Source: SZUA-365 sp049663345
GTDB taxonomy: Bacteria > Bacteroidota > Ignavibacteria > SZUA-365
Reading direction: 5' to 3'
DNA: 64,000 nucleotides
Assembly: GCA_049663345.1 (NCBI GenBank)
Contig: JBATDG010000059.1
Span: 98,870-162,869 of the forward strand
Below are positions 33,862 to 43,405 of this stretch, in pieces. The translations under genes were made by a program, and so were the position numbers. How positions within the stretch are numbered: position 1 is the first letter of the stretch; every line of letters begins with the position of its first letter. Under the pieces are notes generated by a model, which was given only the letters and a program-made list of their open reading frames with translations, had not been told where the DNA came from and made no database searches.

Positions 33862-34505
33862 TGAACATGTACGAAAACAAAATTAAAGAAATGTACGACC
33901 CCGAGCAGTGGAACCAGATTCATCAGCTCCTCGCAACTGTTCGCACAAACCTCGAGAGTCAAACATTTGACACAGAACGATCCGATGCAGCGATACTGCG
34001 CAAACGGTCGCGGTTCTTTGCCCGTGTAAACGAAAGAACAGAGCTCGATGCGATAGAACAAGAAGACCTGGTACTTTTCATGCTCGGCGGCGATACCTAC
34101 GGAGTATCTTGTAACGACATCGAGGAGGTCATTCCTCTGCAAAATCTCGTTGCACTTCCCAATACCAACAAGGCGATACTGGGAATATCCAGTTTGCGCG
34201 GAATATTGTTTGCCGTCGTCGATCTCAAACGTGTCCTGAATATTCCCGCATCAGACCTCACCACCATGCATCGTGTGTTAATGGTGAGGCATGAAAGCTT
34301 CAAGGTCGGATTTTTGGTTGATTCGGTTCATGGCATGCGCAGCTACGGCAAGAATGACATACAGGAATTACCTCCGGAAATCCACGAGCGATCCCGGACC
34401 TACCTTCAGGGTCTTGCATTCGGTAATGTGATGATTATCAATGCCCGGGTCGTTATTCAGGATCCGTTGGTTACCGGAGCCGATAAGATCGTAGTGACTG
34501 AGTAA
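33861..34505 (+). CDS. cheW: CheW-like coupling protein (2) with N-terminal extension
   Basis: 214 residues from the ATG at 33861 that overlaps the cheR stop (TGATG). The first 70 residues are a helical extension, followed by a CheW domain: LVLFMLGGDTYGVSCNDIEEVIP, GISSLRGILFAVVDLKRVL, KVGFLVDSVHGMRSYGK and LQGLAFGNVMIINARVV. A second, longer CheW in the same operon is typical of Pil-Chp/Frz-type systems, where several adaptors compete for one kinase. Confidence 0.92.
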   Translation: MNMYENKIKEMYDPEQWNQIHQLLATVRTNLESQTFDTERSDAAILRKRSRFFARVNERTELDAIEQEDLVLFMLGGDTYGVSCNDIEEVIPLQNLVALPNTNKAILGISSLRGILFAVVDLKRVLNIPASDLTTMHRVLMVRHESFKVGFLVDSVHGMRSYGKNDIQELPPEIHERSRTYLQGLAFGNVMIINARVVIQDPLVTGADKIVVTE

Positions 34506-34529
34506 AACGTTTTTCAACGAGGTTCGATT

Positions 34530-36326
34530 ATGTCCTGGTTCGCAAATCTGAAAACCAAGTACAAACTTTTCATCGGTTTCGGCATAGTAATCGCATTCCT
34601 GCTTGCTCTGATCGGAGTCGAAAACATTCAGTCAAACCGCTCACTGGCGGAGTATCAGTTATTGCAGGAATCCCAGATCCCGCTCAATCAGCAGGGCAGC
34701 GATCTGGCCAACGATTTACTCAGGGAACGAATGCAGTTTAACCGGCTGCGCCTGCAGATGAGTCCTCAGTTCGTGAGCGGCGATTTCAAGGAACTTCGCG
34801 ATCAGTTTCTCCAGCAACAATCGAAAATCATGGGTTTGAGAGTCAAATTTTCCAACCTGATCGAAGCTTCAAGTCAAAAAATGATCGGCGAAGATGTGCA
34901 GTCAACACTTCAAAATGTCAACAAAGAGTTTATTAAGCTGTCGCGGACGAATGACACATATTCAGAACTCGCTTCAAAAGCGCTTCTTCTGATTGAACAG
35001 AATGACATGGAAAACCTGCAGGCCTTGCGTACGGATTTTGAAGAAAGCGATCAGATGTTTGCAGGAGCGCTGGATCTCTTTACGTATGAACTTCGCAATT
35101 TAGTGGACGCCTCTCAAGATCGAATTCAATCGATCGAGGACACTGCTCTGATAGGTCGCCTGTTAATTTTCGGCATCGGTATTGCGCTTGTGATCTTCTT
35201 TGCAACATTCATCTCCCGGCTGATCTCGCGTCCCTTGAGCATGGCGACGGAAATCGCGGAACGCCTCGGTCAGGGCGACACGAACATTCCTATCACCACG
35301 AATCGTAAAGACGAGGTCGGCGAACTTCTCAAGACACTGGAGAAATTGCGCGCAAATTCTGATCATGAAGCGCAAATCGCCGCACGCATTGCTGATGGTG
35401 ATCTCACAGTAGAAATTACGCCGCTCTCCGATAAGGATGTTTTGGGAAAGGCATTGTCGACGATGGTTCACAGACTCCGGACTCAAATTCGTGAGATGAT
35501 TGAAGGGATTAACGTTCTCGCATCCGCCACGGCCGAGCTCTCTTCAACCATGGTGCAGATCGCCGCTGGCGCGCGCGAAACTGCTTCATCGGTAAATGAA
35601 ACTGCAAGCACACTTCTCGAAGTCAAGCAGGCTTCACAGCTTTCGAATCAAAAGGCAAAAACGATATCGGACAATACCCAGCAAACCATGCGGGTGTCCC
35701 ATGATGGTGTAGATGCGATAGAGAAAAGCATCCATAGCATGGAAAATATCCGTGAACAAATGCGCGGAATCGCAGAAAGCATCATCAAACTAAGTGAACA
35801 GGGACAGGCGATTGGTGAAATCGTTACTTCGGTAAATGACCTGGCAGAACAGTCCAATATTCTTGCAGTGAACGCCGCGATTGAAGCAGCAAAGGCAGGT
35901 GAATACGGCAAGGGCTTTACCGTGGTAGCGAAAGAAATTCGCAATCACGCGGAGCAATCCAAGCAGGCAACATCAAAGGTGCGATCAATTCTGATAGACA
36001 CGCAGAAAGCCACAGCGTCCGCAGTTATGGTCGCTGAACGCGGTACAAAAATGGCAGAAGATGGCGCCCAGCTTTCATCACAATCCGGGAAGGCGATTCA
36101 GACGGTAATGACTGGGATCAATGAGACCGCTGAGTCCATGCTGCAAATCGCCGCTTCCGCTAAAGAACAGGTTGTTGGCCTCGACCAGGTTACAACCGCA
36201 ATTCAGCATATTAAATCTGCCAGTGAGCAGAACGTCGAATCGATTCATCAGGTGGAATTGACAGCCCAGAATCTCAAGGAATTGGGAACCCGCCTGCAGC
36301 GATTTGTCGAACGCTACAAACTCTGA
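34530..36326 (+). CDS. Methyl-accepting chemotaxis protein
   Basis: 598 residues. Membrane helices at about 12-32 and 208-230 flank a helical periplasmic bundle (4HB-MCP-like, LAEYQLLQESQIPLNQQGSD). A HAMP domain follows (RPLSMATEIAERLGQGD), then a long coiled coil with the signalling hairpin NDLAEQSNILAVNAAIEAAK/AGEYGKGFTVVAKEIRNHA. The C-terminus ends shortly after the bundle (LQRFVERYKL) without an NWETF-type CheR/CheB tether. The only receptor in the locus, it should be the input for the cluster. Its ligand is not evident and it may sense surface contact or pilus retraction, as PilJ is thought to do. Confidence 0.97.
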   Translation: MSWFANLKTKYKLFIGFGIVIAFLLALIGVENIQSNRSLAEYQLLQESQIPLNQQGSDLANDLLRERMQFNRLRLQMSPQFVSGDFKELRDQFLQQQSKIMGLRVKFSNLIEASSQKMIGEDVQSTLQNVNKEFIKLSRTNDTYSELASKALLLIEQNDMENLQALRTDFEESDQMFAGALDLFTYELRNLVDASQDRIQSIEDTALIGRLLIFGIGIALVIFFATFISRLISRPLSMATEIAERLGQGDTNIPITTNRKDEVGELLKTLEKLRANSDHEAQIAARIADGDLTVEITPLSDKDVLGKALSTMVHRLRTQIREMIEGINVLASATAELSSTMVQIAAGARETASSVNETASTLLEVKQASQLSNQKAKTISDNTQQTMRVSHDGVDAIEKSIHSMENIREQMRGIAESIIKLSEQGQAIGEIVTSVNDLAEQSNILAVNAAIEAAKAGEYGKGFTVVAKEIRNHAEQSKQATSKVRSILIDTQKATASAVMVAERGTKMAEDGAQLSSQSGKAIQTVMTGINETAESMLQIAASAKEQVVGLDQVTTAIQHIKSASEQNVESIHQVELTAQNLKELGTRLQRFVERYKL

Positions 36327-36346
36327 TCACTCAGGCAGAATCCGTC

Positions 36347-38818
36347 ATGAATGAACAAGAATTCCTCCAGAAATTGCGAGAAGCGTTCGCCATCGAAGCG
36401 GATGAGCATTTCCACACGATCAGCAAATGTCTGACCGATCTGGAACATTCGACGAATGGTGAAAGGCAGGGGGTGATTGAACTCATCTTCCGCGAGGCGC
36501 ATAGTCTCAAGGGGGCCGCCCGCGCTATCAACCGTGCCGATATCGAGGCTCTTTGCCAGTCGCTGGAAAGTCTTTTTTCTGTCTGGAAAAAGGATCCCAA
36601 AGTTGCGAACCAGGAGCAATTCGATCTCTCTGCACGGGCAGTGGATATACTTGCTGAAATGCTTGGCAGCGATGTTGAAATCTCGTTGAACTCCAAACCT
36701 CTCGCTACTGTCATAGATCTGTTGAAAGAACAGAGCACACAGAAAAGCAGCTATCAGGACGAACCTGCCAACGGACAGGGTATGGAGTCGGATGCTTTTC
36801 GTTCAAGCAGCACAGAGAGCGAAATTCTCCCCGATGAACCTGTGGCAGACTCAGCTCCGCATGTGTCTGAAGCCGTTCGTCAGGCGGAAACTGTTATGGA
36901 GCGATTTGAGCGTTCGCGTGCTCCGCGCGTGCCTGAGCCTCAGCGCGTGCCGGAGCCTCAGCGCGTGCCGGAGCCTCAGCTGACATCATCTCCCGTGCAA
37001 AGCTCACCTGCGCAGGTCCCGGGTACCGGTTCGGCCTTCCGTACTGTCAAGGATACGATTCGCGTCCCTCTCGTGGAATTGGAGTCTCTGTACCGGCAGA
37101 CGGAAGAGCTCAGCAGCATCAAATTCATGATCGGACGGCATGCAGCCGATCTTAAGCGGGTGACGGACCAATGCCATGAATGGATACGCGAGTATCACAA
37201 GCAGCGGCAGAGCGTCCTCGAAGAGGCGCAGTTCATGAATGTTCGTCAGCGGGAAGCAGACTATTATTCGAAACAGAATGAACAGCTTCAGAACTTTCTC
37301 AAGTGGACAGCAAGACAAGTTGAGGGAATTGAATCGGCGGTAGGAAAAAATCTCGAAGACGGCCGTGGAACGATGTATCTCATGGAGAGCATGACCGAAG
37401 CCATGCTGGAGAACGCAAAACAGCTGCTCATGCTTCCGTTTTCTCTGGTCACGGATCCGCTGCCCGCCATGGTGCGCAAACTCGCACGCGATCTGGGGAA
37501 GGATGTCCGTTTTCAGGTTATCGGTGAAGATGTGCGGATAGATAAGCGCATCCTCGAGGCAATGAAAGATCCGATCCTTCATCTGCTCCGCAACAGCCTG
37601 GATCATGGAATCGAAGACGGGACGAACCGCGCCAGGAATCAGAAGCCGGTTGCGGGATCGATTACTCTGCAGATCCGCACTGCACCTGACAACCGAATCG
37701 AAGTCACGCTTGAGGATGATGGCCGCGGAATAGATCTGCAGCAAGTGAAGCGCAAGGCTATATCTGAAGGAGTACTGACAGAAGACAAAGCAAAGAAACT
37801 CACTGACAAGGACGCGCTGGATCTGGTATTTATTTCCGGCATCACGACGAGTGCGATGATCACTGATGTGTCCGGTAGAGGCGTGGGTCTTAATGTGGTA
37901 AGGGAGAACATTCTTTCACTCGGCGGCGAGATCGATATAGAAACCGATCCGGGCAAACGGACGCTTTTCAAAATTTCCCTCCCTCTATCTCTTTCGAATG
38001 CCCGTGGTGTCCTCGTACGCAGTCAGGGCAAACTCTATATCGTTCCGCTGCAGTTCGTTGAGCGCGGCATCAGCGTGCATCGCGAGAATATAAGCTACCT
38101 CGATGGCAAGGCTGTTATCGATTATCATGGTCGAACCATTGCGATGCGGCGGCTTGAAGACGTTCTCAGTGGATTCGGAGGAAGCAAGAAGGACGAACGA
38201 ACACAAGCTATCGTCTTGCTTCTGCGATTATCTTCCAACATGCTCGCGATTGAGGTTGACGAAATTCTTTGGGAACAGGATGTCGTGATAAAACCCCTTC
38301 CAGCGCCCGTTTCAAAAGTTCGCACCATTACCGGGGCAACGCTGCTCAGTACTGGTGAGCTCGTGCTGGTCCTTCAAGTTGCAGACCTCTTCGATGCGGC
38401 CCGCGGGATTGCAAAGCAGGGAAGAGGCGAGCAGCAGCAATCCAAAGAGCAACTGCGGCAGCGCTTGCTGGTTGTCGATGATTCAATCACATCCCGGGTT
38501 CTGCTTCACGATATTCTGGTTTCGTCAGGTTTTGAAGTCCAGACCGCGGTTGACGGCATCGATGCGCTGACGCACCTGCGTGAAGAACACTTCGACCTTA
38601 TTGTCTCCGATGTAGAGATGCCGAGGATGAACGGTTTCGAATTGACAGAATCAGTGCGGAAAGATGAAAAAATGCACGAGACCCCTGTGATTTTGGTTAC
38701 GGGACTTGAGTCCCAGGAAGACAGAGAGCGAGGATTTGATGTCGGCGCCAATGCCTATATCAACAAAAGCAGTTTTGATCAGAGCAACCTTATCGAAGTT
38801 ATCGCGAGGCTGATCTGA
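36347..38818 (+). CDS. cheA: Hybrid chemotaxis histidine kinase CheA with C-terminal receiver
   Basis: 823 residues. Order: Hpt domain with phospho-acceptor His52 (REAHSLKGAARAI); a linker with a three-fold VPEPQR repeat near residue 200; kinase core with N-box LLRNSLDHGIEDG (about 413) and G-box LEDDGRGIDLQQVK; CheW-like regulatory domain (about 550-680); receiver with VVDDS and Asp755 (LIVSDVEMPRMNG). This is the FrzE/ChpA-like layout of chemosensory systems controlling surface motility, with a fused receiver acting as output or phosphate sink. No free CheY is present in the cluster, so the fused receiver and the downstream REC-kinase are the plausible outputs. Start at the ATG 36347, 20 bases after the receptor gene. 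Confidence 0.97.
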   Translation: MNEQEFLQKLREAFAIEADEHFHTISKCLTDLEHSTNGERQGVIELIFREAHSLKGAARAINRADIEALCQSLESLFSVWKKDPKVANQEQFDLSARAVDILAEMLGSDVEISLNSKPLATVIDLLKEQSTQKSSYQDEPANGQGMESDAFRSSSTESEILPDEPVADSAPHVSEAVRQAETVMERFERSRAPRVPEPQRVPEPQRVPEPQLTSSPVQSSPAQVPGTGSAFRTVKDTIRVPLVELESLYRQTEELSSIKFMIGRHAADLKRVTDQCHEWIREYHKQRQSVLEEAQFMNVRQREADYYSKQNEQLQNFLKWTARQVEGIESAVGKNLEDGRGTMYLMESMTEAMLENAKQLLMLPFSLVTDPLPAMVRKLARDLGKDVRFQVIGEDVRIDKRILEAMKDPILHLLRNSLDHGIEDGTNRARNQKPVAGSITLQIRTAPDNRIEVTLEDDGRGIDLQQVKRKAISEGVLTEDKAKKLTDKDALDLVFISGITTSAMITDVSGRGVGLNVVRENILSLGGEIDIETDPGKRTLFKISLPLSLSNARGVLVRSQGKLYIVPLQFVERGISVHRENISYLDGKAVIDYHGRTIAMRRLEDVLSGFGGSKKDERTQAIVLLLRLSSNMLAIEVDEILWEQDVVIKPLPAPVSKVRTITGATLLSTGELVLVLQVADLFDAARGIAKQGRGEQQQSKEQLRQRLLVVDDSITSRVLLHDILVSSGFEVQTAVDGIDALTHLREEHFDLIVSDVEMPRMNGFELTESVRKDEKMHETPVILVTGLESQEDRERGFDVGANAYINKSSFDQSNLIEVIARLI
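36926..36979 (+). repeat. 18-bp triplicated repeat inside cheA (VPEPQR linker)
   Basis: Three tandem 18-base units (36926-36943, 36944-36961, 36962-36979), nearly identical, encode repeated RVPEPQ in the linker between the Hpt and kinase domains. In-frame repeat-number changes would vary linker length. Confidence 0.95.
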
Positions 38819-38819
38819 T

Positions 38820-39929
38820 ATGGTGCGAGTATTCGCCATAGCTTACACTGCCGGATGGGCACAACGATTTGAGCAGTTGATGTCGAATCGTGATGACATC
38901 CAGATTGCCAGAATGCTTATTGGCGACGAGGGAATGATTGGGCATCTCCGTGCATCCCGGGCGAATCTCGTCGTTGTCGAAGGCGGGCCCAACTGGGATC
39001 TCGTTCAGAGCAATACGCGCATTATTATGGAGAGCAATCCTTTGCCCCTCGTGATTCTTGTGAAGGAAAATGAGGTTGGCGAATCTCTTAAGGCAGCAGG
39101 AGCACTCGACGCCGGCGCATTGAGTCTCCTAACTATGCCTGGGTACTCAGGCAGGACAGAAGAACCAGTGCTCTCGGAACAACTTTTTCGGAGCCTCCGG
39201 CTGATGGCTGAAGTGAAAGTGGTTCGCCGGTGGGACAGCGCGCGGATGGAATCACTCTCCCGTCCGCATCAGGAAATTCAGTCCGCCATGCACATTAAGC
39301 ATCATATTGATATCGTGGTTATCGGTGCATCCGCCGGAGGGACAAAGGCTTTGCAGGAAGTGTTCTCAAAACTGCCTGCGGACTTCCCGCTTCCAATACT
39401 TGTGGTTCAGCATATCGCCAAAGGATACCTGCACGGGCTTGCACGCTGGCTCGAAGAGCAGACAGCGCTGAAGGTCAGAGTAGCCGAAGCTGGTGCTTCA
39501 CTTCAGGGAGGAACCGTCTATCTGGCGCCTGATGATGTGCATTTGACAGTTGATCGAAAACATTGTATCCTGCTTGTCGATGACGAGCCAATTAATGGAT
39601 TCAAGCCTGCGATTGCGCGGCTTTTCCGCAGTGTGAACGAAATATATGGAAAGCACGCAGCCGCGATTTTACTTTCAGGCATGGGCAATGATGGTGCTCA
39701 CGAGATGTTGAATCTTTATGTGACTGGCGCGTTCACGATAGCGCAGGACAAGGAAACGTCACTGATTCATGGAATACCAGGTGAAGCCATTAAACTTGGC
39801 GCCGCCAATTCGATTTTACCTATTCAAGAGATTGGTCCTGCGTTACTCTCTATAGTAGCGCGGCAGGCCCTGGCCAATAATAATGGTGATCAGATCACCG
39901 GCCGCATAAATGAGCAAGCACAGGATTAA
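38820..39929 (+). CDS. cheB: CheB methylesterase with a degenerate receiver domain
   Basis: 369 residues. The C-terminal methylesterase has the Ser171-His198-Asp291 triad (IGASAGGTKAL, VVQHIAKGY, SGMGNDGAH). The N-terminal 130 residues are receiver-like in length and pattern, but the acidic pair is missing (VFAIAYTAGW) and the phospho-acceptor position reads VVVEGGPNW in place of a DxxMP-type motif, so phosphorylation is unlikely. Receptor demethylation or deamidation may therefore be unregulated or controlled by another protein. The start lies 1 base after the cheA stop. Confidence 0.95.
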   Translation: MVRVFAIAYTAGWAQRFEQLMSNRDDIQIARMLIGDEGMIGHLRASRANLVVVEGGPNWDLVQSNTRIIMESNPLPLVILVKENEVGESLKAAGALDAGALSLLTMPGYSGRTEEPVLSEQLFRSLRLMAEVKVVRRWDSARMESLSRPHQEIQSAMHIKHHIDIVVIGASAGGTKALQEVFSKLPADFPLPILVVQHIAKGYLHGLARWLEEQTALKVRVAEAGASLQGGTVYLAPDDVHLTVDRKHCILLVDDEPINGFKPAIARLFRSVNEIYGKHAAAILLSGMGNDGAHEMLNLYVTGAFTIAQDKETSLIHGIPGEAIKLGAANSILPIQEIGPALLSIVARQALANNNGDQITGRINEQAQD

Positions 39930-39930
39930 C

Positions 39931-41220
39931 ATGTCTACCGGAATCGAAATACTTGTCGTTGAAGACAGCCCTACCCAGGCGCTCAAACTAAAGTACATTC
40001 TCGAAAAACAGGAATATGTCGTCCGCCTTGCGACGAACGGGGTCGAAGGACTGGAGGCGATAGCACAACGACGTCCGACAATGATTATTTCGGATGTGCT
40101 CATGCCGGAGATGGATGGATACGAATTCTGTTCGCGCATAAAGGGAGATGATGAGCTCAGCAGCATACCAGTTATTCTTCTTACCACTCTTTCTGATCCG
40201 CAGGATATCATCCGCGGACTCGAAAGCGGGGCTGATAACTTTCTAAATAAACCCTACAGTGAGGATGCTTTACTCTCACGCATCAAGTACATCCTTGTCA
40301 ACCAGGATGTTCGCACGCGGATGCGGACCGGGATGGGTATCGAAATTTATTTTGCGAACAAGAAGCACTACCTCACTTCCGAGCGCATACAGATCATTGA
40401 TCTTCTGCTGTCCACATATGAGAATGCTGTCGATAAAAACCGCGAACTCGAACTTGCAAATAAGAAACTGAGGACGGTGCAGGAAGAAATCGAAAAAAGC
40501 AATGAGCAGCTGAAGCAGTTGAACGAACAGAAGAATATGCTTCTCGGCATGGCTGCGCATGATCTTCGGAACCCGCTGTACCTCATCGAGGGCTACAGTG
40601 ATTTTCTGTTGAAAGAACAGAGCGAGAACATCAACGAGGATCAACGTACGATTATCTCCGCAATTCAGAGCAGCAGTACCTACATGGTGCAGATGATCAA
40701 TGACCTGCTCGACGTACACAAAATCGAGACCGGGAAGATGGATCTGAAGCTGGAGGTTGCTGATTTTGCTCAGGTCGTGAGGACAGTGATCGAACGAAAC
40801 GCGTTTGCTTCCAAAAAGAAAGGTGTCGAAATAGCAATTTCGCTTCCAAGCGACATACCTTTCTTTCTCTTCGACCCTTCGCGCATTGAGCAGGTCATGG
40901 GTAATCTTATCGACAACGCCATCAAATTTTCTTTTAAGGGATCTGCCGTTGAAGTTTCCGTACAGTATGATGATACCGAAGTGAGGTTCAGTGTACGCGA
41001 TCACGGCCCCGGAATTCCTGAAAAGGAGCAGGGTAAGTTGTTCAAGGCCTTCAGCACTACAAGTGTGAAGCCAACCGGCAACGAAAAGAGTACCGGGCTT
41101 GGACTCTCAATCGCAGAAAGCATCGTCTCAAAACACAACGGTCGCATTTGGGTGGAGAGCGAACCGGGAAAGGGATCCCAGTTCAATTTCGTCTTGCCTG
41201 TGCAGCAGCACGCAAGATGA
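39931..41220 (+). CDS. Receiver-histidine kinase (REC-HisKA-HATPase) in the chemosensory operon
   Basis: 429 residues from the ATG at 39931, 1 base after the cheB stop; an ATG 7 codons earlier is possible. Receiver: VVEDSPT, phospho-acceptor Asp55 (IISDVLMPEMDG), LNKPYSED. A coiled-coil linker (NRELELANKKLRTVQEEIEK) leads to HisKA with HDLRNPLYLIEGY and HATPase with NLIDNAIKFS, RDHGPGIPEKEQGKLF and STGLGLSI. Phosphate from CheA could enter the receiver and alter the kinase, linking chemosensing to a second phosphorelay, perhaps the OmpR-type pair next door. It is the last gene before a hairpin at 41243-41270. Confidence 0.93.
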   Translation: MSTGIEILVVEDSPTQALKLKYILEKQEYVVRLATNGVEGLEAIAQRRPTMIISDVLMPEMDGYEFCSRIKGDDELSSIPVILLTTLSDPQDIIRGLESGADNFLNKPYSEDALLSRIKYILVNQDVRTRMRTGMGIEIYFANKKHYLTSERIQIIDLLLSTYENAVDKNRELELANKKLRTVQEEIEKSNEQLKQLNEQKNMLLGMAAHDLRNPLYLIEGYSDFLLKEQSENINEDQRTIISAIQSSSTYMVQMINDLLDVHKIETGKMDLKLEVADFAQVVRTVIERNAFASKKKGVEIAISLPSDIPFFLFDPSRIEQVMGNLIDNAIKFSFKGSAVEVSVQYDDTEVRFSVRDHGPGIPEKEQGKLFKAFSTTSVKPTGNEKSTGLGLSIAESIVSKHNGRIWVESEPGKGSQFNFVLPVQQHAR

Positions 41221-41242
41221 CCGGAGACTCAGATGAGAAAAG

Positions 41243-41270
41243 AAATACGCTGTCCTCGGGCAGCGTATTT
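41243..41270 (+). terminator. Possible terminator after the chemosensory operon
   Basis: A 10-bp stem AAATACGCTG / CAGCGTATTT with loop TCCTCGGG. The T-tract is short (TTT then GC), so termination may be partial and allow readthrough into the OmpR-type regulator. Confidence 0.5.
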
Positions 41271-41330
41271 GCAAATTGTCCGCAGTTGCCGTAAAATACC
41301 CGCGACTAAAACAATACACGGCCTGCCGCA

Positions 41331-42008
41331 ATGAGACTTCTAATCGTCGAAGATGAAATCAAAGTTTCACAATTCCTTCAAAAGGGCTTTGAGGAAGAGC
41401 TTTTTTCTGTCGATGCCGCGCATGACGGAGAACAGGGGTTGTTCATGGCGCTCACAGAGAGTTACGACGTCATCATTCTTGATTTGATGCTTCCCAAGAA
41501 AAATGGTGTCGACGTACTGAAGGAACTCCGAAAGGAAAAATCTACCCCGGTGCTTGTGCTTACTGCCAAGGGGCAGCTTGAAAGCAAAGTAGAAGTTCTC
41601 AACATCGGTGCGGATGATTATCTGACGAAGCCATTTGCCCTCGCAGAATGCATCGCGAGGGTGCGCTCTCTTCTCCGGAGGGCGCAGATGGATAAACCGT
41701 CGAATGTGCTCTCAGCCGATACACTTGAGCTCGATCAGATCCAGCATGTCGTAAAGAGGGAAGGGAAGGTCATAGACCTCACGGTTAAGGAATTCAAGCT
41801 TCTTGAGTATTTGCTTCGCAACAAGAACACTGTCCTTACACGGTCTGCGATTATTGAGCATATCTGGGAGATTACCTTCGATACTGGTACCAACGTGCTC
41901 GACGTCTATATGACGCGCCTTCGGAAAAAAGTGGATGATGATTTTGAGGTCAAGCTCATCCACACCATTAGAGGTGTCGGGTATATTCTCAAAGACGACG
42001 AGGATTAA
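41331..42008 (+). CDS. OmpR/PhoB-family response regulator
   Basis: 225 residues. Receiver with VEDE, Asp51 (IILDLMLPKKNG) and Lys in YLTKPFAL; C-terminal winged helix with LTVKEFKLLEYLLRNKNTVLTR, LDVYMTRLRKKV and HTIRGVGYIL. OmpR-family proteins bind tandem direct repeats, often overlapping the -35 region. The pilin promoters 2-3 kb downstream carry such repeats (TTGTAAT, then half-sites at offsets 12 and 22), so this protein is the best candidate for their activator. It is followed 17 bases later by its kinase. Confidence 0.96.
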   Translation: MRLLIVEDEIKVSQFLQKGFEEELFSVDAAHDGEQGLFMALTESYDVIILDLMLPKKNGVDVLKELRKEKSTPVLVLTAKGQLESKVEVLNIGADDYLTKPFALAECIARVRSLLRRAQMDKPSNVLSADTLELDQIQHVVKREGKVIDLTVKEFKLLEYLLRNKNTVLTRSAIIEHIWEITFDTGTNVLDVYMTRLRKKVDDDFEVKLIHTIRGVGYILKDDED

Positions 42009-42025
42009 CTGATGGACGAAGTGGA

Positions 42026-43072
42026 ATGAAAATCAGTCCACGGCATAAGGCCGTTCTGCTATATTCTTCGACGATTTTTGGGGCTTTCGTGTTGATCTTC
42101 CTCTTGGTCATCACGATTTTCACACAGCAATTTTATTCACTGAATGTATTCGACCCGGGCGTTTTCGAGAGATACCGCTCGACCTTTACGGGGATTGGCA
42201 TACTGTTCATTCCAGCAGGCCTGTTTTTTGCTATTGCCATCGGCTGGATCATCTCCCAGGAATTGCATCCCAAAAAACAGCGCGACGCTTTCCATCGCGA
42301 CGCGGGAGCGGCCGGGAAGGGCGAGGATTTTCAGGAAAAAATTAATACGGTGCACAGCACCATTAAAAATATGCAGGCGGCGTACGAACAGATACAAACT
42401 TTCTCTGCCAATGCTTCGCATGAACTGCGCACTCCGCTGACTATCATGCGCGGTGAAGTTGAGCTTGCCTTGCGTTCCCCGAAGAGCCCAGATGAATATC
42501 AACTGCTGCTTGGCAGTCTGCATGAGGAAATTATGCGTCTCTCGCGTATTCTGGATGACCTTTTACTGATTGCGAAGACCGAAATCGGCGAGCGTCCGAT
42601 GGAACTGCAGCCCGTAGATTTAAAGGAGCTTGTCGAAGAGATTGCTGACGAAGCAGAAATGTTTGCCGAGCAGTCAGGGATACGGTTCGAGCTTGGCGAA
42701 ACATGTGAAGCTTTTATTGAAGCAGAGCCGCTGCGAATTCGCAGAGTGCTGTTAAATCTTATTGACAATGCTGTGAAGTATAACAGCAAAAACGGCAAGG
42801 TGCATTTATCAATGAGTCTGGATAACGAATTCGTTTCCATTCTTGTTCGCGATACCGGGATCGGCATCCCCTCCGAAGCCATACCGCGGCTCTTCGAGCG
42901 ATTCTACCGCGTCAACGATTCAGAAAAACATGGGACAAAAGGAACGGGCCTCGGGCTCTACCTGGTGCACTGGATCGTGAAGAATCATGGCGGTACTGTC
43001 GTTGTCGAAAGCGACCCTGGCGTGGGAAGCACCTTCATTCTCAATCTTCCTTTACGCAATAGCGGTATATAG
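42026..43072 (+). CDS. Sensor histidine kinase partner of the OmpR-type regulator
   Basis: 348 residues. Two membrane helices (about 9-30 and 52-75) enclose a short extracytoplasmic loop of about 20 residues, so the kinase may sense the membrane or a partner protein rather than a soluble ligand. HisKA with His132 (ASHELRTPLTIM), N-box NLIDNAVKYNSK, G-boxes RDTGIGIPSEAIPRLFERF and GTGLGLYLV. Adjacent to the regulator and directly upstream of the pilin genes, it resembles pilus-controlling pairs in position, though not in domain make-up (no PAS, not NtrC-type as PilS/PilR). Confidence 0.94.
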   Translation: MKISPRHKAVLLYSSTIFGAFVLIFLLVITIFTQQFYSLNVFDPGVFERYRSTFTGIGILFIPAGLFFAIAIGWIISQELHPKKQRDAFHRDAGAAGKGEDFQEKINTVHSTIKNMQAAYEQIQTFSANASHELRTPLTIMRGEVELALRSPKSPDEYQLLLGSLHEEIMRLSRILDDLLLIAKTEIGERPMELQPVDLKELVEEIADEAEMFAEQSGIRFELGETCEAFIEAEPLRIRRVLLNLIDNAVKYNSKNGKVHLSMSLDNEFVSILVRDTGIGIPSEAIPRLFERFYRVNDSEKHGTKGTGLGLYLVHWIVKNHGGTVVVESDPGVGSTFILNLPLRNSGI

Positions 43073-43145
43073 AATAACAAGATCTGTTAGTCGTATATAC
43101 CTGCCCTCCGCGTCCATATCCCACCTCCTTTAAATCCTTTCACTC

Positions 43146-43192
43146 TTGTAATGCTGCATTAAGCGGTTTGTAAGAATCGCCTATTAACTTGA
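43146..43192 (+). promoter_or_regulatory. Composite promoter motif, copy B (distal, pilin 1)
   Basis: TTGTAAT (43146), ATTAAGC (43158), TTGTAAG (43168), 10 bases, then TAACTTGA (43185-43192). It is a 47-bp unit with the same offsets as the proximal copy 133 bases downstream. It lies 214 bases before the pilin 1 start and may be a second promoter or an upstream activator-binding site. Confidence 0.75.
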
Positions 43193-43278
43193 CCTCTGTA
43201 ACATTACTTAGGTCATTCAGACAAGACGTGCAGACATGTTCACCAACGAAAAAAACGCTCCTCAGATTTGTAACCTCG

Positions 43279-43325
43279 TTGTAATGTAGAATTCAGCCGT
43301 TTGTAAGAATCACCCCCTAAATTGC
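43279..43325 (+). promoter_or_regulatory. Composite promoter motif, copy C (proximal, pilin 1)
   Basis: TTGTAAT (43279), ATTCAGC (43291), TTGTAAG (43301), 10 bases, then TAAATTGC (43318-43325). The third half-site ends 99 bases before the pilin 1 start. Copies B and C together fill most of the 333-base gap between the kinase gene and pilin 1; nothing else stands out there. Confidence 0.8.
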
Positions 43326-43405
43326 ATAGTAGATTTTAACAGCAAGAAACCAGATTTATTTTTTCACTCACTCTCTTCTCTTCATAATTTTTCAGGAGTT
43401 TTATC

